Shown one piece after another: positions 27,016-37,762 of a DNA stretch of 55,020 bases (positions are counted from its first letter, which is position 1; each line of letters starts with the position of its first letter). The stretch comes from Porphyrobacter sp. AAP82 (GTDB taxonomy: Bacteria > Pseudomonadota > Alphaproteobacteria > Sphingomonadales > Sphingomonadaceae). The stretch is from positions 1-55,020 of the forward strand of contig NZ_ANFX01000027.1 in the NCBI RefSeq assembly GCF_000331285.1, in the 5' to 3' direction. The translations under genes were made by a program, and so were the position numbers. The notes below the pieces were generated by a model, which saw only the letters and a program-made list of their open reading frames with translations, ran no database searches and was not told where the DNA came from.

Positions 27016-27644
27016 AGCCGCGCGGCTTTGCAGAAGGCGGCGATCTTGTCCACGTCCTTGATGCCCGGGCCGCGCTCGACCCCGGAGGAGGTGTCGACCA
27101 GCGGCGCGCCCGTCAGGCGGATGGCCTCGCCGACATTGGCGGGGGTGAGCCCGCCCGCAAGGCCCCAGGCGAGCGGCGCTTGCCAGCCCGCCAGCAGGCT
27201 CCAGTCAAAGGCGGTGCCATTGCCGCCGGGGAGCGCGGTGGCGGGGGCATCGAGCAACACGCGGTCCGCCGCACCGCGGAAAGCGGCGACCTGCGCGAGG
27301 CTTTCGGCATCGCGGACCGCCAGCGCGCGCCAAGCCTCGCGCCCCGTCTCGGCGCGGAAGCGGGCGAGGGTCTCGGGCGGTTCGGCCCCGTGGAACTGGA
27401 CGACATCGGGCGCGACGGTGCGCACCGCTTCGGCCAGCAGGGCCGTGTCCGCATTCACCAGCAGCAGCACTGCCTTGACGTGGCCGGGAACCTGCCGCCG
27501 CAGCATCGCCGCATCGGCCAGCGCAAGATGGCGCGGGCTTTTGGGAAAATGGACAAAGCCGACATGGCTCGCCCCCGCGCCCACTGCGGAGGCGAGGGTT
27601 TCGGGGGTCGAGAGCCCGCAGATTTTCACGAGTGTGCCAGCCAT
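27012..27644 (-). CDS. trpF: Phosphoribosylanthranilate isomerase
   Basis: Amadori rearrangement of phosphoribosylanthranilate in tryptophan synthesis. The 210-residue TIM barrel starts [10 protein letters not shown] with C9 the likely general base and has the conserved phosphate-binding end GPGIKD. It is 10 bases from the GNAT gene upstream, so the run of minus-strand genes is probably one transcript. Other trp genes (trpE, G, D, C) are not in the window. Confidence 0.96.
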   Translation of the reverse strand: MAGTLVKICGLSTPETLASAVGAGASHVGFVHFPKSPRHLALADAAMLRRQVPGHVKAVLLLVNADTALLAEAVRTVAPDVVQFHGAEPPETLARFRAETGREAWRALAVRDAESLAQVAAFRGAADRVLLDAPATALPGGNGTAFDWSLLAGWQAPLAWGLAGGLTPANVGEAIRLTGAPLVDTSSGVERGPGIKDVDKIAAFCKAARL

Positions 27645-27654
27645 GCGGCGGGCC

Positions 27655-28170
27655 TTACGCGGGGAGAAGCGGCTTTTCCAGCACCACGAAGGTGACCGGC
27701 GGATCGCGCGGCACGGGAAAGGGGCGGGTCTCGCCGGTGACGCTATAGCCGCGCCTTTCGTACCAGGCGATGAGGCTCGTCCGGCTGTCGATCACCGTCA
27801 TCTCCATGCGCGCGATGCCGATGGCGCGGGCGTGGTCCTCGGCCGCATCGAGCAGCTTTCGGCCAAACCCGGAGGATTGCAGCGTGGGCAGCACGCACAG
27901 CATCCCGAGATAGGCAAGGCTCGCGTCCTTGCGGGTGACGGCAACGCAGCCGACCAGCGCCCCGGCATCGCGCGCGGCGAGGATCGTCACCGCCGGATCG
28001 CCAAGCATCGCCTCCAGCTCGCCCGGCGCGATGCGTTCGTCGTCGAGGATGTCGGCCTCGTGGTTCCACCCGGCCCGCGCCGAATCGCCGCGATAGGCGG
28101 CTTCGAGCAGATCCTTGAGGGCAGGCGCGTCGGCGGGCGTGGCGGCGGCGATGGCGAGCGTGTCGGGCAT
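27655..28170 (-). CDS. GNAT family N-acetyltransferase
   Basis: A 171-residue acyl-CoA-dependent acetyltransferase domain. The acetyl-CoA loop is seen as LGMLCVLPTLQSSGFGRKLLDAAEDHA, with the Q/R-x-x-G-x-G/A pattern as QSSGFG. The C-terminal strand ends RRGYSVTGETRPFP. The substrate is not predictable. It lies 2 bases from the VOC gene upstream and 10 bases from trpF downstream, so it is part of the same transcript, though absent from the usual pyrF-trpF core arrangement. Confidence 0.9.
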   Translation of the reverse strand: MPDTLAIAAATPADAPALKDLLEAAYRGDSARAGWNHEADILDDERIAPGELEAMLGDPAVTILAARDAGALVGCVAVTRKDASLAYLGMLCVLPTLQSSGFGRKLLDAAEDHARAIGIARMEMTVIDSRTSLIAWYERRGYSVTGETRPFPVPRDPPVTFVVLEKPLLPA

Positions 28171-28172
28171 GG

Positions 28173-28535
28173 TCAGTCGTTCTGGATCAGGCGCAGCAGC
28201 GTTCCGTCAGGGTCGATCAGGTAGGCGATGGTGAGGCCGCTCGGATCGGGCGCGGGCGGATGATAGCGCGGGATGCCGGTGCGCGCATCGGGCACGCCGC
28301 TGGCCTCGACCAGCGCCATCATCGCGCCCAGATCATCGAGCCTCAGGCAGCAGCTGAAGGACGACTGGTAGGGATCGAGATCGGGGTAGGGGAAGAATTC
28401 CAGCCTCGCCGAACCGCGCGAGAGGATCATCCACCCGTCCGAGCGGTAGTCCTCCTCGAACCCGAGCGTGGCGTAGAACCCTGCCGTCGCGGCAAAATCG
28501 CGCGCGGGCAGGTTGGGAGTGGCGCGGTCTGCCAC
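28173..28535 (-). CDS. VOC family protein, bleomycin-resistance/glyoxalase type
   Basis: A 120-residue vicinal-oxygen-chelate fold protein. The start is GTG 28535 (VADRATPNLPARDFAATAGFYATLGF). Typical family marks are FYATLGFEEDYRSDGWMILSRG and YLIDPDGTLLRLIQ. Bleomycin-binding relatives lack metal and sequester drug, while glyoxalase relatives use metal; which applies is not determined. There is no catalytic set I can assign with confidence. It overlaps no gene but sits 4 bases after the hypothetical gene and 2 before the GNAT gene. Confidence 0.88.
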   Translation of the reverse strand: MADRATPNLPARDFAATAGFYATLGFEEDYRSDGWMILSRGSARLEFFPYPDLDPYQSSFSCCLRLDDLGAMMALVEASGVPDARTGIPRYHPPAPDPSGLTIAYLIDPDGTLLRLIQND

Positions 28536-28539
28536 AGGC

Positions 28540-28983
28540 CTACCAGTTGTTGCCGTCCAGCGTTTTGAATGAGAAGCCGACGAATGACCACGTCTTCTCG
28601 GTGCGCTGGAAAGTGAAATCCCATTTGAGCAGGCACGTGCCGTGCGACGACACATAGCTGCGCCGGGCCGCCCGGGAGCCGAAATCCTTGCGCTCGATCA
28701 GTTCCACGTCCGACAGGCGGCCACATTGCGCATCGATCAGGCGGTAGTTTTCGAGGTTCGCGGCCGACACCACTTCGTCGCTGCCGGCAAATTTGGCGCG
28801 CATCGCAGCCTCGATGCCATTCTTCGCCATGCCAGCGAAAAAGTCGCGGGCGAGATCCGCGATCCGGGCGTCCTCTGCGGCCGGGAGCACGGCAACCTCG
28901 TTCACTTGCGCCGCCATTGACGCGGCATGTCCGAGACCCGCGAAAGCGGCGCCAAGCAGGAGGAATTTCGCGCGATTCTGCAT
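28540..28983 (-). CDS. Secreted hypothetical protein
   Basis: A 147-residue protein of unknown function. It has a clear signal peptide (MQNRAKFLLLGAAFAGLGHAASMAAQ), then a region with two Cys residues (DAQCGRL and HGTCLL) that may form a disulfide. The C-terminal part (WDFTFQRTEKTWSFVGFSFKTLDGNNW) looks like an NTF2- or lipocalin-like beta structure, which is inference. The start at 28983 lies 14 bases after pyrF. The frame remains open far upstream in another gene's antisense direction, which I treat as noise. Confidence 0.78.
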   Translation of the reverse strand: MQNRAKFLLLGAAFAGLGHAASMAAQVNEVAVLPAAEDARIADLARDFFAGMAKNGIEAAMRAKFAGSDEVVSAANLENYRLIDAQCGRLSDVELIERKDFGSRAARRSYVSSHGTCLLKWDFTFQRTEKTWSFVGFSFKTLDGNNW

Positions 28984-28997
28984 TGACCGGCCCTCTT

Positions 28998-29672
28998 TCA
29001 AAGCGTCGCCTCGATCGCCCGCGCGGCAGCCGCAGGGTCCTCGGCGCGGCTGATCGGGCGGCCGATGACCAGCACGCTCGCGCCATTGTCGCGCGCCGCT
29101 CTGGGCGTGACGACGCGCTTCTGGTCGCCGGTGCCGCCCCCCGCAGGGCGCAGGCCGGGGACGACGAAGAAGCCGTCCTTCCATGCCTTCCTGACCATGC
29201 CGACCTCCTGCCCCGAGCACACGATCCCGTCCAATCCCGCCGCATGGGCCAGCTCGGCGAGGCGCATCACCTGCGTCTCGGCGCTGCCATAGACGCCGGT
29301 GGCGGTGAGGTCGTTCGCATCGAGGCTGGTGAGCATCGTCACCGCGACCACCTTGGTGCCGTTGGCGGCGGCCGCCTTGGCATCCTCCATCATCGCGCGC
29401 CCGCCGCTCGCATGGACCGTGACGATCGCGGGCTCGTAGACGTGGATCGCCTGCATCGCGGCGGCGACGGTGTTGGGGATGTCGTGGAACTTGAGGTCGA
29501 GGAAGATCGGCAGCCCGCAATGGGCGATCTCGTGGACCCCGTGCGCGCCGTGGGCGCAGAAGAATTCGAGGCCCAATTTGACCCCGCCGACATGCGCCTT
29601 GACCTTCTCGACCAGCGCGCGTGCCGGTTCGAGCTGCGGCACGTCCAGCGCCAGATAGATGGGATTGCTCAT
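28998..29672 (-). CDS. pyrF: Orotidine 5'-phosphate decarboxylase
   Basis: Decarboxylates OMP to UMP, the last step of de novo pyrimidine synthesis. The 224-residue TIM barrel has the catalytic DLKFHDIPNT set (D59, K61, D64) and the C-terminal phosphate-binding VIGRPIS. The ATG overlaps the lapA stop by ATGA (29669-29672). In many alphaproteobacteria pyrF is followed directly by trpF; here three genes lie between. Confidence 0.97.
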   Translation of the reverse strand: MSNPIYLALDVPQLEPARALVEKVKAHVGGVKLGLEFFCAHGAHGVHEIAHCGLPIFLDLKFHDIPNTVAAAMQAIHVYEPAIVTVHASGGRAMMEDAKAAAANGTKVVAVTMLTSLDANDLTATGVYGSAETQVMRLAELAHAAGLDGIVCSGQEVGMVRKAWKDGFFVVPGLRPAGGGTGDQKRVVTPRAARDNGASVLVIGRPISRAEDPAAAARAIEATL

Positions 29673-30058
29673 TCGCCGCCGCTCCCGCCATCGCCTGCCG
29701 AACCGGCGTCTGCGTCCGTAATGTCGAAGGCGTCGGGCCCTTCTCCCCCGTCTTTGCCGGACTTGTCCACAGGGCTGTCAGCCGCAGCGGCAATGTCCGC
29801 GCGCTGCGTCATCGCGGTGTTCTTGAGCGAGTTCTCCAGCATGCGGATGCGGCGGTTCAGGCTCCAGATCATGCTGCGGTGCACCGCCCACATCGGCAGG
29901 AAGCCGGCGGTGAAGGCCAGCAGCGCCAGCACCGGCACCTTGGTTTCGAGCACGAGGTTCTGCCACAGCCGCAGTTCGACCGGCTGCCAGTTGTAGATGG
30001 CAAAGACCAGAAAGCCGAGCGCGGCCAGAACCCAGATGATGGTGCGAAGCGTTTTCAC
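29669..30058 (-). CDS. lapA: LapA family membrane protein
   Basis: A 129-residue inner-membrane protein with two hydrophobic helices (RTIIWVLAALGFLVFAIYNW and PVLALLAFTAGFLPMWAVH) and the LapA/DUF1049 signature W-x-P-V-E. In E. coli LapA works with LapB to control LPS synthesis via LpxC turnover. The C-terminus (from about residue 95) is a Ser/Gly/Asp-rich tail. There is no lapB in the window, so the exact role here is inferred. Upstream is purB at 76 bases. Confidence 0.88.
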   Translation of the reverse strand: MKTLRTIIWVLAALGFLVFAIYNWQPVELRLWQNLVLETKVPVLALLAFTAGFLPMWAVHRSMIWSLNRRIRMLENSLKNTAMTQRADIAAAADSPVDKSGKDGGEGPDAFDITDADAGSAGDGGSGGE

Positions 30059-30134
30059 GAGGCGTGGCTCTCCCCTGCGTCCCTTGTCGGGGGAAGACTA
30101 GGCCATTCGGCCCGCAAGTCCAGCATCGCCGGGC

Positions 30135-31445
<1,311 letters not shown>

Positions 31446-31483
31446 GTTCGACTCCGGACGAGAGGGATTGTCACTCGCCGCGG

Positions 31484-31512
31484 CGCCTAGGGAAGGGGAC
31501 CGGTCAAGGCAA
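31484..31512 (-). promoter_or_regulatory. Candidate purB promoter
   Basis: On the minus strand TTGCCT (31512-31507), 17 bases, TAGGCG (31489-31484). The -10 hexamer is identical to those before rpsA and rluB. The promoter overlaps the end of the acyltransferase gene upstream. Confidence 0.45.
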
Positions 31513-33414
31513 GATCGGCGCGCGAGGGATCGCGGCGATGACCCGCGCGGCGGCGTGGGAGGCGAGATGGTTCGCGTCCCAGTGGTTGAGCCTGCCCTCC
31601 TGCATCAGCAGGCAGCGCCCGTCCGGGCATAGCGGGGCGGCGGCATCGACATAGGTGATGCGCGGATCGCTTGCGGCAAGTGCGCGCAGCATGGCGCTGA
31701 CCTTGCGCCCTTCGGCAAGGGTTGCGGGGTAGCTTTCCGGGCAAGCGGTATTGCGCCACGCACGGCAGCGCAGCCAGCCTTGCGCCACCGCCGCGCCCCC
31801 GGCCGCCGAGGTGGGGGCGTTGCCGATCAGGATCACCCGCGTGCCCGGCGGCAGGCGGTCGATGGTCCGCAGCAGTCCCGCGCGCAGCGCCGCCTCGCCG
31901 CTGCCCGAGCTTGCGCCAAGCGCCGCCCCGCTCGCCGCATCGAGCAGGTCGCGGTCCCAGCGCTGGGCCCAGATGAGCGTCGATATCCGGCGCTCGCGGA
32001 TCAGTTCGATCAGCTTGCGGACCTGCGCCGTGCACGTCCGCCCCTTGGCGGTCGCAGGGTGCCAGTTGGTGATGCCGTCTGCGGCAAGGCAGCCCGCCTC
32101 GCTGAGCAGCGCGCCGGTGCCCAGGCGCGCCTCGGCGGCTGCGAGATACTGCCCGGAATGGCTGTCGCCGTAGAGCACGAAGGCGGGCCTACCGGAAGCG
32201 GGCACGATCACGGTGTTGTCCGCGCCCGCGGGCCGCAGCGCGCCGAGCAGCTGCGCCTCGGCGGCAGAGGCAGGCAGCAGCACCCGCGCAAAGCCGAGCG
32301 CGCCTGCCGCCAGCGGCACCGCCAGCGCAGCGGCACACACGCCTGCCAGCAGCGCCGGGCGCTCGAGCATGCGGCGGTGCCGGACGGGCTGCTCGATCCA
32401 CCGCCACGATGCCGCCGCCAGCGCGAGCGCGAGCGCGATCGCCGCGACCAGCACCAGCGGCGGCAGCGGGCCGAAGTGGACATAGCCCGCCAGCGCCAGG
32501 ACCGGCTGGTGCCACAGATAGAGACCGAAGGAGATCAGCCCCAGCCCCGCCAGCGGCGGCCATGCCAGCGCCCGGCCGGTGCGCGTCTCGCCGCAAGCGA
32601 ACAGCAGCACCAGCGCGGTGCCCAGTGTCGGGAGGAGAAACGCAGGCCCCGGCGCGGGGGTGGCCGGGCCGATCACCGCAAAGCCCGTCGCGACCAGCGC
32701 GACGCCTCCCGCCGCCAGCCGGCCATTGGCACGCGGAGCGCGGGGCAGGGCGGCGCATAGCGCGCCCAGCATCAGCTCCCACATCCGTGTCGGCAGCAGA
32801 TAGAAGGCGGCAAGCGGCATGCGCGGGGCGAGCCACACCGCCAGCAACAGCGCCAGCGCCAGGCTCGCCAGCCCCGCGGTCGCGATCATCGGCAGCACCG
32901 CGGCCCGCCGCCAGCGCCACGCGGCCAGCACCATCAGCGGGAAGAGCAGGTAGAATTGCTCCTCCACCCCCAGCGTCCAGGTGTGGAGCAGCGGCAGCGC
33001 GCCCTCCACCCCGTCGAAATAGCCGGTGCCGCCCGCAAAGTGGACGTTGGAAGCGAACACCGAGGCGGCGACCAGCGCCTTGGCGAAGCGCGCGAAATCC
33101 TCGGGCGTCATCACCGCCCATGCGGCCGCGAGGGTTGCGATCAGCATCGCCGCCAGCGCCGGGACGATCCGCCGCGCGCGCCGCTCCCAGAAGGCGAGGA
33201 GGGTGAAGCGCCCCTCGGCCAGTTCCCTCAGGATGATCGCGGTGATCAGATAGCCGCTGATGACGAAGAAGATATCGACCCCGGCAAAGCCGCCGGGCAG
33301 CAGCGCGGGCGCGGCGTGGTGCACCACCACGGGGACGATGGCGAGTGCGCGCAGCCCGTCGATCTCGGGCCGGTGGCCGCCTGCGGGCGGCCCCGGCGGC
33401 GCGGGCGCGGTCAT
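31504..33414 (-). CDS. OafA/YrhL-type acyltransferase with C-terminal SGNH domain
   Basis: Inner-membrane O-acyltransferase predicted to acetylate a cell-surface polysaccharide such as O-antigen. The 636-residue product has the Acyl_transf_3 domain: EIDGLRALAIVPVVVHHAAP at residues 16-35, FFVISGYLIT and about ten hydrophobic helices up to about residue 370. The periplasmic SGNH domain has GDSHSGQ near residue 414 and the D-x-x-H pair (WDANH) near residue 613. The ATG lies 1 base after the radC stop. No other polysaccharide genes are adjacent, so the target is unknown. Confidence 0.93.
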   Translation of the reverse strand: MTAPAPPGPPAGGHRPEIDGLRALAIVPVVVHHAAPALLPGGFAGVDIFFVISGYLITAIILRELAEGRFTLLAFWERRARRIVPALAAMLIATLAAAWAVMTPEDFARFAKALVAASVFASNVHFAGGTGYFDGVEGALPLLHTWTLGVEEQFYLLFPLMVLAAWRWRRAAVLPMIATAGLASLALALLLAVWLAPRMPLAAFYLLPTRMWELMLGALCAALPRAPRANGRLAAGGVALVATGFAVIGPATPAPGPAFLLPTLGTALVLLFACGETRTGRALAWPPLAGLGLISFGLYLWHQPVLALAGYVHFGPLPPLVLVAAIALALALAAASWRWIEQPVRHRRMLERPALLAGVCAAALAVPLAAGALGFARVLLPASAAEAQLLGALRPAGADNTVIVPASGRPAFVLYGDSHSGQYLAAAEARLGTGALLSEAGCLAADGITNWHPATAKGRTCTAQVRKLIELIRERRISTLIWAQRWDRDLLDAASGAALGASSGSGEAALRAGLLRTIDRLPPGTRVILIGNAPTSAAGGAAVAQGWLRCRAWRNTACPESYPATLAEGRKVSAMLRALAASDPRITYVDAAAPLCPDGRCLLMQEGRLNHWDANHLASHAAARVIAAIPRAPILP

Positions 33415-33415
33415 C

Positions 33416-34150
33416 TCAGATCAGGCCCTTCGCCCTGAGGCTGACATGCCCCTCGCGCCCGATGATGACGTGATCGTGGACCGTGACCCTCATGTGCCGC
33501 CCGGCCTCGGCCAGGCGCTGGGTGATCTGGATGTCGGCGCGGGAGGGCTCGGGCGAGCCGGAGGGGTGGTTGTGGACGAGGATCATCGCGGAGGCGCCCA
33601 CGTCCATCGCCCGGCGGATCACCTCGCGCGGGTGGATCGCGGCCTCGTCGATCGAGCCGTCGCCCACATGGTGGTCCTCCATCAGGCGGTTCTTGGTGTC
33701 GAGATAGAGCACCCGCACGCGCTCGATGGTGAGATGCGCCATGTCGGTGGTGAGATAGTCGATCAGCGCCTGCCAGCTCGACAGCACCGGCTTGCCCATG
33801 ATCTCGCCGCGCGCCATGCGCCGCGCCGCCGTGGCGACCGCCTTCAAGGCTGCGGCCGAGTTCTCGCCGATCCCCTTGACCCGCTGCAAGGCCTTGGGAT
33901 CGGCGTTCATCACCCCTGCAAGGCTGCCGAACTGGGCGAGCAGGGCCTTGGCCATCGGTTTGGTGTTGCCGCGCGGGATCGCGGCATAGAGGAGGTATTC
34001 GAGCACCTCGTAATCGGCGAGCGCCTCGGCCCCGCCGGTCAGCAGCCGGGTGCGCAGCCTTGCGCGGTGTCCGTCGCCCGCGGCCTTGCCCGCGTCCCAA
34101 TCGGGCACCGCGCCGTCGAGGAAATCGAAACTGTCTTCAGCTTCCGGCAA
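33416..34150 (-). CDS. radC: RadC family protein
   Basis: A 244-residue JAB/MPN-type protein of unknown biochemical role; the name is historical and a repair function is unproven. The N-terminal helix-hairpin-helix segment (GIGENSAAALKAV) is followed by the JAB metal motif HNHPSGSPEPSRAD near residue 192, with upstream E in the catalytic set. The start is a TTG at 34150, preceded by GGGGGG, since I see no ATG nearby that fits. It is divergent from ydbH and followed at once by the acyltransferase gene. Confidence 0.93.
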   Translation of the reverse strand: MPEAEDSFDFLDGAVPDWDAGKAAGDGHRARLRTRLLTGGAEALADYEVLEYLLYAAIPRGNTKPMAKALLAQFGSLAGVMNADPKALQRVKGIGENSAAALKAVATAARRMARGEIMGKPVLSSWQALIDYLTTDMAHLTIERVRVLYLDTKNRLMEDHHVGDGSIDEAAIHPREVIRRAMDVGASAMILVHNHPSGSPEPSRADIQITQRLAEAGRHMRVTVHDHVIIGREGHVSLRAKGLI

Positions 34151-34227
34151 TGCGGCCCCCCGGAAAAGCGTTTGCTTCTGCGTGTCTCATTGCCTTTGGA
34201 AGGGGATACGCGCAAGAGTTGGAGACG

Positions 34228-37200
34228 ATGCGGCAGGCTGAGGCTGACATGGTGGAGGGGCCGCAGGACGGCTTGAGCGGGCCTTCGCGCCCGCGCCGCT
34301 GGCGCACCGCGACCGGGCTCGGCGTTGCCGCAGCGGCGCTGGTGGCGGGATCGGCCGCATGGCTCTCGCGCGAGCGAATCGCGCAGGACCTGATCGACGA
34401 TTATCTCGGCCAGCGCGGCGTGCCTGCGACCTACGACATCGTCAGCCTGACCCCGCAATACCAGGTGATCGAGAACCTCGTGATCGGCGATCCCGCGCGG
34501 CCCGACCTGACGGTGCGGCGCATGGTGATCGAGCTTGGCGCGGGCTGGCAGGGGCCCGAGGTGCGGCGCGTGTCGCTGGCAGGCGCGCGGGTGTTTGCGA
34601 CATACAAGGGCGGCAGGCTGAGCCTCGGCAAGCTCGATCCGCTGGTCTTCACCGGTTCGGCCGAGCCCCCCGCGCTGCCCGCGATCGACGTGGTGCTGAC
34701 CGACGCGCGCGGGCTCATCGAGAGCGACTATGGCCGTGCCGGGTTCAAGCTCGAGGGCAAGGGCCGGCTCGACGACGGGTTTGCCGGCGTGCTCGCCGCG
34801 ACCGCGCCGGGCCTCGGCACCGCGGGCTGCCGCGCCGGGAGCGTGACGCTTTACGGCAGCCTCACCACGTCAGGCGGCGCGCCTGCCTTTGCCGGACCGC
34901 TGCGGGTTGCGGAGCTCGCCTGCGGCGGCGCGCGTCTGGCGCGGGCCGATATCGGCACCACGGCGAGCCTTGCTCCCGGTTTTGCCGCCGCGCGCGCCGA
35001 TCTGCGGATCGAGGGCGGGGGGATCGCGGCCGGCGGCGTGACCGCCGCGGGGTTTGGCGGCAGCGCCGAACTGGGCTGGTCTGAGGGCCGCCTCGCGTTC
35101 GGGCATGATCTGGCGCTGACCGGCCTTGCTGCGCCGCAGGGGCGCCTTGCGCGGCTCGGAGCGACAGGCGACTGGCGCGGCGCTGCCGACGGGTCGAGCG
35201 GCCAGTGGGAGGGCAGCTTGCGCGGCGCGGGCCTTGCGCCGGCCAGCGATCTTGCCGCCAGCCTCGCCGCCATCGAACGCGGCGCGGCCGGCACGCTGAT
35301 CGCCCCGCTGGTGGCGCGCGCGCGCACCGGCCTTGGCAAGGCGCTCGAGGGGGCGAGCTTCCGCAGCGATGCGATTGTCCGCCACAAGGGTGCCGCCGCC
35401 TCGCTGGTGATCCCCGAGGCCAGCCTTGCCAGCGCGCGCGGCACCCGGGTGCTGGCCCTCTCGCGGCTCGGGGCAAGCCTCGGCCCGGCGGGGGTGAGCG
35501 GGCTTTCCGGCAATCTTCTCGCGGGCGGCGAGGGCCTGCCTTCCGTCAACGGGCGGATCGCGCAGGAGCAAGGCGGGGGCTGGAGCGCGCGCCTTGCCAT
35601 GGCCGATTACGCCGCAGGGGCCAACCGCCTCGCCATCCCGCGCCTCACCTTGCGCAGCGGCTCGGGAGGTGCGCTTTCCTTCGAGGGGCTGGTCAAGGCG
35701 AGCGGCGATCTGCCCGGCGGCGGGGTCAATGACCTCACCGTGCCGATCGAGGGCACGTGGTCGCAAGGCGCGGGGCTGGCGCTGGGCACGGCGTGCACGC
35801 CGCTGCGCTTTGGCAAGCTCGCGCTGTCGGGCCTGACGCTGGCGGGCGAGCAGATCACGCTGTGTCCCGAGGGACGCGCCCCGATCCTCGCCTATGGCGG
35901 CGACCTGCGGCTTGCGGCGCGCACCGGGCCGCTCAAGCTGGCGGGCACGCTCGGCGAAAATCCGGCGAGCTTCGAGGCGGCGGGCGTCAGCCTGCGCTAT
36001 CCGCAGCCTTTCGCGGTCGAGGGTCTGGCGGCGCGGATCGGCACGGGCGACAGCGAGGTGCGCCTAGCCGCTGCCAGCCTGACGGGCCGCTTCGGCGCGG
36101 CGATTGCGGGCGATTTTGCCGGGGGCTCGGCAAGGCTTGCCGCAGTGCCCTTCGATCTCGGTGCCATCGCCGGGAGCTGGTCCTACGCCGATGGCGCGCT
36201 GGGCCTTGCCGGCGCGAGCTTCACGCTCTCCGACCGCACCGGCCAAGCCAATCCCGAACCGCGCTTCACTGCGCTGGTGGCCAGCGGCGCGACGCTGCGG
36301 CTCGCCGATAACCGCATCACCGCCGACGCGCGGCTCGTCCACCGCGAATCGGGCCGCGCCGTCGCCACCGTGGCGATCGCCCACGATCTCGACACCGCCG
36401 CCGGCAGCGCCCGCCTCGCCGTTCCCGCGCTGGTCTTCGACAAGGGCTTCCAGCCCGAGGACCTCTCCTGGCTCGCCAAGGGTGTCGTCGCCTTTGCCGA
36501 TGGCACCGTGACCGGCACCGGGCGGATCGACTGGCAGGGCGACAAGCTCACCAGCAGCGGCACCTTCGGCACCGCCGGCCTCGATTTTGCCGCCGCCTTC
36601 GGCCCGGTGCGCGGATTGCAGGGCGAGGTGGTGTTCACCGACCTCCTGAACCTCACCACCGCCCCCGACCAGCGCGTCGCCATCGCCGCGATCAACCCGG
36701 GGGTCGAGGTGCTGGCGGGCACGGTGCAGTTCGAGGTCAAGGACGGCACCCTCCTTTCCCTCGAGGACGCGCGCTTTCCCTTCATGGGCGGCACGCTTGC
36801 CATGCGCCCGCTGGTGATGGACTTCAGCCAGCCCGAGGAACGCCGCTACGTCTTCGAGATCGCCGGGCTCGATGCCGCCAAGTTCGTGACGCAGATGGAG
36901 CTTTCGAACCTCACCGCCACCGGCATCTTCGACGGCACCGTGCCGATCGTCTTCGACAAGACCGGCCGCGGGCGGATCGACAACGGCGTTCTTGTCGCGC
37001 GCCAAGGCGGGGGCAACATCGCCTATATCGGCGAACTGAGCTACGAGGACCTGGGCACGATGGGCAATTACGCCTTCGCGGCGCTGCGCTCGCTCGACTA
37101 TCGCCAGATGCGCGTTGGCCTCGGCGGGCAGCTCGACGGGGAGATCGTCACCAGCTTCGAATTCGACGGGGTGCGCCAGGGCGCGGGCGCCAGCCGCAAC

Positions 37201-37425
37201 TTCGTGACCCGCCGCCTCGCGAAGCTGCCGATCCTCTTCAAGGTCAATGTCCGGTCGGAGAATTTCTACGACCTTGCCACCATGGTCCGCTCGTTCTGGG
37301 ACGCGAACTACGTGCGCAGGCCCGAGGATCTCGGCCTGTTCCGGCAGGACAGCGGGCGGCTCGTGCCAATCCGTCCGCCAGCCAAACAACCCGTTCAACC
37401 TCCCGAAAGCGAAGACCAGCCATGA
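34228..37425 (+). CDS. ydbH: YdbH family AsmA-like intermembrane lipid transport protein
   Basis: A 1065-residue protein with an N-terminal membrane anchor (residues about 27-46) and a long periplasmic beta-rich region of the AsmA-like/TamB-related class. In E. coli, YdbH together with YnbE bridges inner and outer membranes to move phospholipids, redundantly with TamB and YhdP. The C-terminal 250 residues (GNIAYIGELSYEDLGTMGNY and following) carry the YdbH signature. GGAG lies 4 bases before ATG 34228. ynbE overlaps the stop by ATGA and ydbL follows, the same order as in E. coli. Confidence 0.92.
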   Translation: MRQAEADMVEGPQDGLSGPSRPRRWRTATGLGVAAAALVAGSAAWLSRERIAQDLIDDYLGQRGVPATYDIVSLTPQYQVIENLVIGDPARPDLTVRRMVIELGAGWQGPEVRRVSLAGARVFATYKGGRLSLGKLDPLVFTGSAEPPALPAIDVVLTDARGLIESDYGRAGFKLEGKGRLDDGFAGVLAATAPGLGTAGCRAGSVTLYGSLTTSGGAPAFAGPLRVAELACGGARLARADIGTTASLAPGFAAARADLRIEGGGIAAGGVTAAGFGGSAELGWSEGRLAFGHDLALTGLAAPQGRLARLGATGDWRGAADGSSGQWEGSLRGAGLAPASDLAASLAAIERGAAGTLIAPLVARARTGLGKALEGASFRSDAIVRHKGAAASLVIPEASLASARGTRVLALSRLGASLGPAGVSGLSGNLLAGGEGLPSVNGRIAQEQGGGWSARLAMADYAAGANRLAIPRLTLRSGSGGALSFEGLVKASGDLPGGGVNDLTVPIEGTWSQGAGLALGTACTPLRFGKLALSGLTLAGEQITLCPEGRAPILAYGGDLRLAARTGPLKLAGTLGENPASFEAAGVSLRYPQPFAVEGLAARIGTGDSEVRLAAASLTGRFGAAIAGDFAGGSARLAAVPFDLGAIAGSWSYADGALGLAGASFTLSDRTGQANPEPRFTALVASGATLRLADNRITADARLVHRESGRAVATVAIAHDLDTAAGSARLAVPALVFDKGFQPEDLSWLAKGVVAFADGTVTGTGRIDWQGDKLTSSGTFGTAGLDFAAAFGPVRGLQGEVVFTDLLNLTTAPDQRVAIAAINPGVEVLAGTVQFEVKDGTLLSLEDARFPFMGGTLAMRPLVMDFSQPEERRYVFEIAGLDAAKFVTQMELSNLTATGIFDGTVPIVFDKTGRGRIDNGVLVARQGGGNIAYIGELSYEDLGTMGNYAFAALRSLDYRQMRVGLGGQLDGEIVTSFEFDGVRQGAGASRNFVTRRLAKLPILFKVNVRSENFYDLATMVRSFWDANYVRRPEDLGLFRQDSGRLVPIRPPAKQPVQPPESEDQP

Positions 37426-37700
37426 CGCATGACGAATTGACCGCTCCGGCGCGCGCTGCCACATCCCCGCGGACAACGGGCAAGGGGGCAGCGCCGATGG
37501 GGCGGACAGCACAGGCAAGGCGCCGGGCGATGATGGCCGGGGCGGCGATGCTTTCGGCGGGGCTTGGCGGATGCATCAACATCGCCGCGCCCGACGAGCC
37601 GATCGTGATCGAGCTCAACATCAACATCCGGCAGGAAGTGATCTACCGGCTCGCCGAGGACGCGGCCAACACGATCGAGGAGAACGGGGATATCTTCTAG
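37422..37700 (+). CDS. ynbE: YnbE family outer-membrane lipoprotein
   Basis: Predicted lipoprotein partner of YdbH. The lipobox AGLGGC puts the lipidated Cys at residue 51. The short mature part INIAAPDEPIVIELNINI resembles E. coli YnbE. In the known system it forms stacked multimers with YdbH in the outer membrane. The start at 37422 overlaps ydbH by 4 bases but leaves a long 36-residue N-region; ATG 37497, preceded by AAGGGGG, would give a 67-residue product with a normal signal peptide and may be the true start. Confidence 0.88.
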   Translation: MTHDELTAPARAATSPRTTGKGAAPMGRTAQARRRAMMAGAAMLSAGLGGCINIAAPDEPIVIELNINIRQEVIYRLAEDAANTIEENGDIF

Positions 37701-37762
37701 ATTTCCCTGACCCCTAACGCTTCGCTGCTTGAGGCGGGGCGTGACCGCGAATTGGAGAAGAG

